Source of the DNA: Symbiodinium natans
Taxonomy: Eukaryota > Sar > Dinophyceae > Suessiales > Symbiodiniaceae
Direction of reading: 5' to 3'
Length of the DNA: 64,000 nucleotides
Assembly: GCA_905221605.1 (NCBI GenBank)
Contig: CAJNDS010002387.1
Coordinates: forward strand, 124,001-188,000
Under the pieces are notes generated by a model, which was not told the DNA's origin, searched no databases, and worked only from the letters and a program-made list of their open reading frames with translations. The translations under genes were made by a program, and so were the position numbers. Below, piece after piece: positions 19,690-30,700 of the stretch (the first letter of the stretch is position 1; the number at the start of each line of letters is the position of its first letter).

Positions 19690-21735
19690 ATGGCTTAGGG
19701 GTTTGGGGGGTTTGGGGTTTAGGGGTTAGGGTTTAGGGTGTAGGGTGTAGGGTGTAGGGTGTAGGATGTAGGGTTTAGGGTTTAGGGTTTAGGGTTCAGG
19801 GTTTTGGGGTTTAGGGTTTAGGGTTTCGGGTTGTTCGTGGTGGCCTTGCGCTTTTCTTGATGTTACCTGTATCGTCATGCATGGGACGGAGGATTTGTAT
19901 TGCGTCCTAGTGGAGCTGGCTCTCACCAGTCTGGTGAGCAGGGCTTGTAAGCGAACCAAACCACACCTGGGTTTAGGGTTTAGGGTTCAGGGTTCAGAGT
20001 TTAGGGTTTGGGGGTTTAGGGTATTTTTTCGAAGATGGAGAGTGGTCACACAACTGCGAATCATGCCAAACTTCAAGCTTCAGGCACTGACACCCCACAA
20101 AAAGCACCGACAACAATGACAATGCCCCATCACACCCTCCAACGACCTCCCATCATCTTCATGTCTGAGGTAAAGGGACCCCCCCAAAGGGTGCCCTGGC
20201 ATCGCAGCGATCTGGGGGCTTGGATGACGCAGAGGAGGCAAAAGCCGCGAACCCGCGCCGCAGCTGAATCTATGGAAGAGATTTTAGGCTTCATGCGGGA
20301 GCCTTCCCTGGAATCCCCATGTAAAGACAAGAAAGCACCATGGTTACTCTGATTAATTACTATTGCTCTTACAAGAAACCATATGCGTATGCATGTTCTT
20401 GTTTCTACATCTGAAATCTTGTCCTAAACCCAAAATACGTATTCCAAGTTAACATGGCCCCTACAAAAATAAATTTGGTAATGACCTCACATCCCTCCTC
20501 CCCCTGCCTCCCCATTCATTCCAAGGGTGTCGGGCCGACTCGTTATTGGGGTTTAGGGTTTAGGGCAAAGGGTTAGGGTTTTAGGGTTTAGGGTTTGGGG
20601 CGAAGAGCTTAGAAACCCAAGCCATAACCCCCTAAACCGGGTTCAGACATCCGTAGGAAAGATGTTCGGACTGTTTCGTGCGAACCGGCCCAGGATGATT
20701 TACCGAGAGTAAAAGGTCGATCGGGTACATTTGCCCCCCTGTTCGGGGAGGTATTATAAGAACACGCCAGGTAGAACGACCCCCTACTTGTCTGGCGATT
20801 CCGGTTAGGTTAGCAAAAACGGATCATATCCGAGGACGCAGAGCAGGCCCTTATTCCCCTTTCTTTGGGGTTTAGGTTCCCTTATAGGCCCCTTTAAGAA
20901 ACCAAAACGGGCGCCCGTTTATTCCTAGGCGACTCTTGGGTCTAGTATCCCAGAGCTTGGATTGAGAAGGATGCGGGGGCCAGCGAGACAGAAGAAAGGC
21001 CTCAGACTAAACATGGAACCCAGAAGCTTGTAGCACCTTCATACCCTAAGTCCTAGACCCTAGACCCTAGACCCCAAACCGCAGAAAGTACTGTCTTCAC
21101 CAGCTGATGCTAGTCAGATCTATGGCCCGAACCCTTGGAGCTTTGGGCCCAAGATGTTAAATCTTGGTAGCCCAGTGGTACCCTTTAGCCTTTCTTTTGG
21201 TTCAGGGCTATTTAGGGTTCAGGGTGTAGGACTTAGGGTCTAGGGTTTAGGATATAGGGTTTAGGCTTGGTAGCAGCACAGTGCACAGTGGTACCCTTAC
21301 CCTTATACAGGAACCAACCAAAAGAAGGGCACCATTACCAGAAGATGGTTTCTGGCTTCAAAAAGTACCCTCAACCCTAAGCCCTAAACCCTGAACCCTA
21401 AACCCTGAACCCTAAACTCTAAACCCTAAACCCTAAACCCTAAACCCCAAACCCGAAACCGTAATCTCTAAACCCTAAACCCGAAACCCTACAACCCTAA
21501 ACCCAATTCAAAAGATACCCTGCAACTCCAGCAGCCGAGATTTCTAGGGCTTCGGGCTTATGGGGTTTAGGGGCAGGATTCCTAAACCCTGATCCCCAAA
21601 CCCTAACCCTAAACCCCAAACCCTAAACCCCAAACCCCTAAACCCCAAACCCTAATCCCCAACCCCCGCCTAAACCCCAAACCCCAAACCCCTAAACATC
21701 AATCCCTAAACCCTAAACCCTAAACGACTTGCCCT
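19690..21735. other. Intron or spacer: telomeric blocks, elements, possible exons
   Basis: TTTAGGG/TGTAGGG at 19695-19835 and 19970-20025. A repeat-poor block at 20035-20350 has a + frame with QRVPWHRSDLGAWMTQRR and ESMEEILGFMREPSLESPCK, whose SPCKDK end recalls STPCKDKEE at about 19400. TTTAGGG lies at 20550-20605, a family E element at 20830-20945, an interrupted family F element at 21165-21355 and CCCTAAA/CCCCAAA at 21360-21725. Confidence 0.5.
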
Positions 21736-21739
21736 GCAG

Positions 21740-24700
21740 GTTCGGAGCACGGCGTATCCGCTGGCGGACGATCTCTGACCAGTCGGGCACCGTCTTCAAT
21801 CGCCTGGACTGCGGGGGTCGGCCTGCAGCCTGGTTCTTAGGGACTTAGGAAAAAGTTAGGGTGTAGGGTGTAAGGTTTAGGGTCGAGTTTAGGGTTTGGG
21901 GTTTCGGGCTTAGGGTTTAGAGCTTAGGGCTTGTAGACATTTGCGGCTGCATGGCTTAGGGTAAAGGGTTGAGGAGTTCAGGGCTAAAGGTTCATTGCGG
22001 CTTAGGTGTCCAGAGTTGAGTTGGATTCGAGCCTTCAAGGGTTTTTTAAGGGGTACAAGGACTTATCCCCCTATCTATACCGTATATGTATACCGAAGTA
22101 GCCCCAAGGTAGCCCGGTTTAGGGTTTAGGGCGTCGCGGGGCTTAGCGCCTGGAGCTGTACCTTACCTTAAGAGCCCAAAGGCCACCGTGCTTCAACTGT
22201 ACTATTGCCCGTGTCTAGAAGGACCAGCCGACCATCAAAGAACCGGTGTGGGGTTCTTAAGGTGTTTCTTTTTTCAGTCGAACGGGCATCTTGCTGATTG
22301 ATATCATCGCATTCTAGGGTTTCGACAGGAGAAGATATTAGTATTTAGACTTGTGTATCGCCAGCCCAAAGTCTCCAAAAACCCCCAGCCCTAAACCCTG
22401 ATGTTTGGTGTCTCTAAACCCTTAACCCCCCTAAACCCCTCAAGCCCTAAACCCTCTCAGCCCAAAACCCTAGCCCTAAACCCAAACCCTAAACCCTAAA
22501 CCCTAAACCCTAAACCCTAAACCCTAAACCCTAAACCCTAAACCCTAAACCCTAAACCCTAAACCCTAAACCCTAAACCCTAAACCCTAACCTTAAACCC
22601 TAAACCCTAAACCCTAAACCCTAAACCCTAAACCCTAAACCCTAAACCCTAAACCCTAGCCCTAAACCCTAAACCCTAAACCCTAAACCTCCTATAAGCC
22701 CCTTGAAGAGGATGCCCCCGGCCTTCACAGCGAGACGCGGAAGATGCTCCACGAGGTGCAGGGGACCTGGGAGCTGCAGACAGAGATGGTTTAGGTTTAG
22801 GGTTTAGGGCTAGGGTTTAGGGTTTAGGGTTTAGGGCCAGAGTTTCGGGTTCAGGGTTTAGGGCTAGGGTTTAGGGTAGAGGGGGTTTAGGGTCTATACG
22901 GTTCAGGGTCTAGGTTTTAGGGCTTGGTTTTGGGTTCAGGGTTGAGGGTTGAGGGTTTAGGGTTTAGGGTTTGATTCGAGGTTTGGGGTTTAGGGTTTAC
23001 ATGTTTTAGGGTTTGTAGGATCTAGGGCCTGTAGGGTGGTTTTAGGGTTTCGAGTGTGGGGCGTACTGGTCAGGGCGATCACGTTTTGTAAGAGCTTCGG
23101 GGCTTGTGGCTTTGGGGTGTAAGGGCTCTATTGCGCTTTATGGGGCTGCGGGGTTTGGGGGTTTAGGGTTTGGGGTTTTGCCCCCAAACCCCTACACCCT
23201 GCAACCCAAAACCCCCGGTCCCTAAAGCCAACTCACACTCACCCCTAAACCCCTAACCCTTAAGTCCCTAAACCCCTACACCCCAAAACCCTTTAACCCC
23301 TGAAGGCCCTAAACCCCTAACGACCCTAAACCCCTAAACCCCCTAAACCCCTGCACCCTAAAAGCCCAAAAGAAGCCCCTAAGACCCCTAAACCCTCAGC
23401 CCAGACCCCCCGGAAGGATCCAAAAAGTAGAACCCCCAAGTAGTACCCTATGCTACTCTCCGGTCATTCTTCAGAGCATTAAAAAAGTAATCTGCTTTTT
23501 GGATCCTCCAAGCGATCTGGGAACCCCGGAACCCCCCTAAACCCTAGCCCTAAACCCTAAACCCTAAACCCTAAACCCTAAACCCCAAACCTGCAAACCC
23601 TAAAACCCCACACCCTAAACCCTAAACCCTTACACCCCAAACACCCCAAACACCCCAAACACCCCAAACACCCCAAACACCCCCCAAGAAGCCATGGAGT
23701 CGAAGCTGTCAAAGGTGCTGGCGTCATCAGTGGTGCAGCAGACGGCCCGGCAGTCTGCCTTCATCCCAAAGAGCTCTGGCAAGTGCCTCCTCAGCATGCC
23801 GCCCGGACGTTTCAAGTTTTTAGGGTTTGGGGTTTCGCGAAGTCTCTGAGTTTCTGGACTGGAAACACGATTCCCTCCCGCAAAGCCACAACCCTTGCTC
23901 CAAAGCCTGATACAAGCGAGCCCAGTTTCGTGTTTTAGGGGCTTAGGGTTTAGGATTTGGGGTTTTTGGGCTCGGGGGGGTTAAGGGTTTAGGAGGTTTC
24001 GGTGTTGGGGTTGAGGGCTTTTGGGGGTTCAGAAGCTTTAGGATGCTTCACATCCCTACACACCCGCGCCGAATTCTCCTTCCTAGGCCTTGAACCTAGG
24101 TCCAGTACATGGAGAGCCAACCATAAAACCTACCTAACCCTAAACCCCGACCCGAGGAAGCGCGCCCAACAGCTGGCGATTGCCTTCCGCCGATCTCCCA
24201 TGCCGCTGCACAAGCTTTGTCTGGCGCTCCTCATGTTGAGTTGGTACCCTTCCTTTGCACACAGATGCCTACAGCTATACTTTCTGCTGTTATGCTACGT
24301 GCAACCCTACTTGAAGGTTCATTGGGTAGTTGCAAGTGGGGGGGGGGGGAGTTGTTCTAATTACCCTTTATAAGCTTATGAATCAGTGTTGCTAAGATTT
24401 ATCCTGTTGAAACACCCTTACTTCTTCTTAAGTACCCATGAACCTTCAAGTACTTCAGTTTTCTCTTTTGTTTTTGCCGTGGCTGTTGCCTCCGCCGTCG
24501 CCCTCGTTGTTGTTGAGGAGGAGGAGGAGGAGGAGGAGGTGGTGGTGGTGGTGGTTGGCAGTGAGGAATCGGCTGCCGAGAAACTGTTCTTGCCAGCACA
24601 GAAGGCAGCATTAGTTCAGGGCGTTCGTGTGTTGTCGAGGCTTCAGACGCTGGACTTTTCCATCTCGCTCACCGAAGAAGAGATCGAAGGCTTGCTGAAA

Positions 24701-27700
24701 GCCTGGCCCACGGACGTCGATTTCAGACAGGCCGCGAACCTCATACCTCCAAGACACCCAAAAGATCCGAACCTTGAACCCTCCGTGTCGGTTCTAGGTC
24801 AGAGCTGTTTCAGTGGTCTATTTGCTAATTCCAGCATATGTGAACCATGATAGGGGGACCCTTGTGCAGCAAAGCTCCCTACAAGCCCGGAACCCCCCAC
24901 ACACCCCCCTAAACCCTTTAACTTTAATCCCCAAACCCTAAACCCTAAACCCCAAACCCCAAACCCTAAACCCGAAACCCCAAACCCTAAACCCCAAACC
25001 CTAAACCCTAAACCCCAAACCCCAAACCCTAAACCCTACCCCCCCCCCCCCTGCCCCCCCCCAGAGGTCGCCAGCTACGCCGGGCCCGCGGAGGAGTTGC
25101 GGGACGTGGAGCAGTGCATTCGACAGGTGGCCGCCGTGCCCCGGAGTGAGGCTCAGGGACGCTCGGGGTTGAGAGTTTGAGGGTTTAGGGTGTAGGGCTC
25201 AGGGACGCGAGGGGTTTAGAGTTTGAGGGTTTAGGGTTTAGGGCTCAGGGACGTTAGGGACGTTTGGGGTTTAGACTTTGAGGGTTCGCGGGGGTTTAGG
25301 GTTTTAGGGTTTCAGGGTCAGAGGGTTTGAGGGTTTTAGGGTCTAGGGCTTAGGAAGAGGCTCTGACTTATACTGGTTTGGGGGCACTATAGGGCACCAT
25401 GGTTCTTTGCGCTTCTGTACGGCGTGGATGTCGGGTTCAAGATTTGGGGGTTCAGGTTTTGGGTGCTGGCGCTGAAGGGATCCTTAGCATATGGAGAACC
25501 GATATACCCAGGAAGCCATATAGACCTTAAGTCTTAGGATCCTTGCTGCAGTTGAAGGCCTAAGCCTTAGAACATGTGTGATTGTGAGTAGGCTCTCTGA
25601 GGCAAAATCTCAACTTAAACCCTAAACCCTAAACCCTAAACCCTAAACCCTAAACCCTGGTTGAGCATGGGTGTTCCGGCGCCTGAGCAGGCTCGGCTGA
25701 AGCTGCTGCGGCTCTCCCGATCCCTGGTCTTTGGGCCTCATTGGGGGGGCTTAGGGTTTAGGGTTTAGGGGTTTAGGGGTTTAGGGGTTTAGGGGTTTAG
25801 GGGTTTAGGGGTTTAGGGGTTTAGGGGTTTAGGGGTTTAGGGGTTTAGGGTTTGGGGTTTAGGGTTCGGCATGACTTGTCCGATGTAGCGCAACTTCTAC
25901 ATTCTCAGCTCGCCCCCGGGCTCATATGAGGTTCATAAAGGCAAGTTAAACCCCAAAGCACTCAAAAAGCTCCCTAAACCCTAATCCCTAAACCCTAATC
26001 CCTAAACCCTAAACCCTAAACCCTCGTCCGCAGCGTGTGCCAAGGACTCACTCTCCAGCATCTTCGACCGCGTGGAAGTGTTACAGGCGGCCTGCGACGA
26101 GCTCATGCAGTCTGAGAAGCTGCAAATCCTGCTACAGGAGGGGGTTTAGGGCTTAGGGCTTGGGTTTTTGAGGGTGAGATGAGGTGGAGCTCTGGTGTGG
26201 GGTTTAGAGGGCTCAACTATGGACCTTGTCTAGCGACGACCCAGAAAGAGCCGATAGAATCGATCAACCATCCCCGAAGAAACCCTCGACCTGCTGACCA
26301 ACCCTCAGCCCTAAACTCTAAACCCTAAACACTAAACCCTAAACCCTAAACCCTAAGTTTTAAGAGCCTTAGGCCGCCGACCCAAGAGGCCGCAAACCAG
26401 AAAGAGCCAACCCTCAAGCTAGGGATTTAGGGTTTAGGGTTTAGGTTTTAGGGATTTAGGATTTAGGGTTTAGGGTTTAGGGTTTAGGCCTCAAGCAACA
26501 GCGTGCGGGTGGGGTTGTTGGGGGGTAGGGTTAGGGGGGAAGGGGCTTAGGGTTAAGGCTTTAGGGTTAAGGGTTTAGGGTTAAGGGTTTAGGGTTTAGG
26601 CCTCAAGCAACAGCCTGCGGGAAAGGGGGGGGGGGGGGGTTGGTTGGGGGGCTAGGGTTAGGGGGGAAGGGGTTTAGGGTTTAGGGTCTGCCAGCTTCAC
26701 ACGGCCCCATGGTCCCTGGGGTTCTCCAACATGTCAGGCAGATCCTCAACCCTCAGCTCAAAACTCTTCAACCTTAAAGCCCGCAGCCCTAAACCCTAAA
26801 CCCTAATCCCTAAATCCCTAAATCCCTGAATCCCTAAATCCCTGAATCCCTGAATCCCTGAATCCCTAAATCCCTAAAACCTTAAATCCCTAAAAACGCT
26901 AACTCCCTAAATCCCTAAACCCTAAACCCTAAACCCTAAACCCTAAACCCTAAATCCCTAAATCCCTAAATCCCTAAATCCCTAAACCCTAAATCCCTAA
27001 AAACCCTAACTCCCTAAATCCCTAAACCCTAAACCCTAATCCCTAAATCCCTAAACCCTAATCCCTAAATCCCTAAACCCCCAAATCCCTAAACCCTCAA
27101 CCCCTAAACCCTAGCCCTAAACCCTAAATCCCTAAACCCTAGCCCTAAACCCTAAACCCTAAGCCCTAAATCCCTAAACCCTAGCCTTAAACCCTAAATC
27201 CCTAAACCCTAAACCCTAGCCCTAAACCCTAGCCCTAAACCCTAAACCCTAAACCCTAGCCCTAAACCCTAAACCCGAAAGCTCCAGGAGGCGCTATACA
27301 TCGGGAACTACATCAACGGAGACGCAGGACGTCCATCTGCCACGACACCCTAAGGCAAAGGCCCTCCTCAAAACCTAAACGCCAGGCCTTGAGGCCCTGA
27401 AACCCCAAACCCCACACCTTGAAGGTCTGAAACTCTAAACCCCAGGCCTTGAACGAATGGCCTTGAACCACGGACGACTGGCCTTGAACCGCGAACGAAT
27501 GGCCTTGAACCACGAACGATGGCCACGAACCACGAAGTCATTAAGGTTTGATTTTTGTATATGATAGAGAGGATCTACCAAGAAAAGGGTAGGCTAGGGG
27601 GGGGTTTCGCCAAAGCAGTGAGGAGCTGGCTTTGCCCTGGATGCCTTCATCCAGCTGCGCAGCTGCTGGTCGTGGTTTAGGATCTAGGGTCCAGGGTTGC

Positions 27701-30700
27701 GGGTTCAGGGTTCAGGGTTTAGGGTTTAGAGTTTAGAGTTTAGGGTCCGTAAGCCCGAGGCTCTGTCCCCATAATAACCCTTTATGTCATCCAATTCCCA
27801 AAGTCGCTGCTGAGAACCGGCAAGCAACTTTTGGGGGGGCTGGGGCTTTAAGGTTTAGCGCAAGGGCTTCTCTTCCGTCCTACGGTTTTGTTGCGGCTTC
27901 GCCCCTCAACCCCAACCCGCAATTTTGAAGGTTCGTGGGTTGTTTTTCGCGGGGGTTGTAAGTATCCTTCTCAGGCTATCTAAGGTTATAACTTTAGTTA
28001 TGTTGCCTAATTTCAACGCTAACTCTTAGCTATCCATGATCCTTCAAGCAGCCCTTCCCCTTAGGACCCTTGAAAGTTGAAACCCTAGACCCTAAACCCA
28101 AAACCCTAAACCCAAAACCCAAAACCCTAAACCCTAAACCCTAAACCCTCTACCCTCTAAACCCTAAACCCCCTAAACCCTAAACCCTAAACCCCCTAAA
28201 CCCTAAACCCCTTAAACCCCCTAAACCCCCTAAACTCCAGGCCTCAAGGGCATCGGCGGCGCCACCCCGCTTCACTGCCTCTGTGCCGGCTGCGCGGAGG
28301 AGATCGGGGCTTGTCGAAGAGGGTCTACTCCCCAGCCCCGAGACCCTAAACCCTAAACCCTAAACCCTAAACCCTAAACCCTAAACCCTAAACCCTAAAC
28401 CCTAAACCCTAAACCCTAAACCCTAAACCCTAAACCCTAAACCCTAAACCCTGAACCCTAAACCCTAAACCCTAAACCTTAAACCCAAAACCCTAAACCC
28501 TAAACCCTAACCTTAAACTCTAAACCCTAAACCCTAAACCCTAAACCCTAAACCCTAAACCCTTAAGTATCCCTAAGAATTCAGGGAATGTGCTGCAAAA
28601 TCTCAGAGGGTTCCTTATATGGTTCAAGGTATATTCCTTTCCGGCTCTTATGTAGAAAATCGGGGCTTGGGATCACAAGGATCTCTTGCAAACCGAAAGA
28701 CCAACAAATTTAGGATTTGTGGCGTGCATGAAAGGGGTTAGGGTTTAGGGCTTACAGGGCTTAGGGTTCAGGGTTTAGGGTTTTTGTGTCAAGGGAGGTA
28801 AGTTGCAAACAACATGATAATCAGTTTTGTTGCGTTGACAGGCTGTTGTTGATGTTCGCGGCACGTACCCGTTTCTGACTTTCGCGGCATCTGTTTTTTG
28901 CGCCTTTGTCTCGCTTTTTTGCTTTTGTAGAAGCGCGGATTTTGATAAGACAAATACATGTTGTCGCTTCCGGGCTGTACGGGTTTGGTTTTGTTGCTGC
29001 TTCTTTTGTCTTCGCTGAAGCCTACAAAGTGCGCCTGTAGCCGGACTTACTCTTGACTTACAAAATGCCATAATTCTCCCACTCATGTGTGTCGCAAGTT
29101 TGGAGTTGTAAGTGACTGTTAATTGGGCAGGTTAAGTAGAATAATCAGTTCGCTATCCGCAAAACTCGTCATAGTATGTTCGGATGCAATGTTGGCAGGG
29201 CTTGAGGGATGCACTGGCCGAACGACAGCCATGGTCGCCACTAGAACACAGCCGGGCAGCGTCAGTGAAAGTTCTTGGGGTTCTGAAACCTTCAACTTAA
29301 ATCCTGAGCCCAAGCGCTTACCTAAACCCTAAATCGCGGTCGTGACGCCAGTTATGAAGCACACGGCTTAGGCGGTTTTAGTCTTTGGTTTCTGGTACAA
29401 GTAGTGCGATTTTGGCTTTGTGTTGCGGGGACAAGGAACATGGCCATGGTAACAGCTGGCTGGCAAACACAGCAACTAAGCACGTCGTTGTCGAAACATA
29501 TAGCCGCCCAGTATTCATTCTTCAGCGAGCAGCTTGAATTGTTAACGTCAACAGCTACCGATGGTCACTTTGAGACTAGCGTATATGACAAGATTCTGCA
29601 TTCTTCTGCATTGATAACCAGGACAACGTGAAACATCCTCAAACGTGAAAAAAAGCGACGAAGGCCCCAAAGGCCCACGGAAATCGCAGGATGACCCTGC
29701 CTTCTCTGCCACGCTCCACACGGAATTGGCAAATCTGTGCCGGCCTCGGCCATGAATTTTGTTTCGTTTGAGTTCAGGGTTTGAGGGTTTAGGGTGGTTT
29801 TGAGGAGTTTTGGCACCCAGCTTTGTTCAGGGTAGAAGCGTTCATGAGTGAATTTCTGCTATTGCACCAAGCTACAAGGCCGTCATCGTGTAATCCAGAC
29901 CAGGAGGGGTCATTTCACTCACGTCCCGTGTCTCCAAGAGCTCCCCATGGCTTGCCCTATTTACAAGCACTGCAATCGTCTCCCTGAACCCTGAACCCTG
30001 AACCCTAAACCCTACTAATTTCGTAAACAGTGAAACTCGGGTTGATCTGGACTAAAATTTGGAGTTCTGGGGATGCTTTGGGGCGGGTTCAGATCTGGGT
30101 GATGCCCAGGCGTGAGGCTGCTAACCTGTCGCCCGGACCCCAGAAAGGGGGAATGGGGGGCGGGGGGGGGGGGGGGGTAGGGACAATAATCCTGATCTCC
30201 GCAGCCGGGTTTAGGGTTTAGTAAAGTTTAGGGTTTGTCTTCATAGGGGCTCAGACTCGGCCCTCTTTATCTTAGGGTCTTGGGGTCTAGGGTTCCTCAT
30301 AAGCCCCTTTAAACCAAAAAGGGTACCAGTTTCATTCCAAGGTTACTCTTGGGTCTGGCCAACCTTATCCTTTGATGACACCTGACTCCTCAAACCCAAA
30401 GCCTAAACCCCTTAAACCCTTAAACCCTATAAGTACCGATTTCCTGGTTGTCAAGCCTGGTAATCTGTAGCCCCAGCAAGCCGCAACCTGTAAACCCTAA
30501 ACCCTAAACCCTAAACCCTAAACCCTAAACCCTAAACCCTAAACCCTAAACCCTAAACCCTAAACCCTAAACCCTAAACCCTAAACCCTAAACCCTAAAC
30601 CCTAAACCCTAAACCGTTTAGGGTTTGGTGCTAAAGCTCCCAAAGGCCCCCCTAAGCAACCCTCCTGCCAGGTGCTCAGATTCGCGACTCAGGGTGAAGC

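Noticed and set aside
24399-24611. Poly-proline/poly-glutamine minus ORF
   Set aside because: Antisense of the GAG/GGT microsatellite; the + strand context belongs to the formin.
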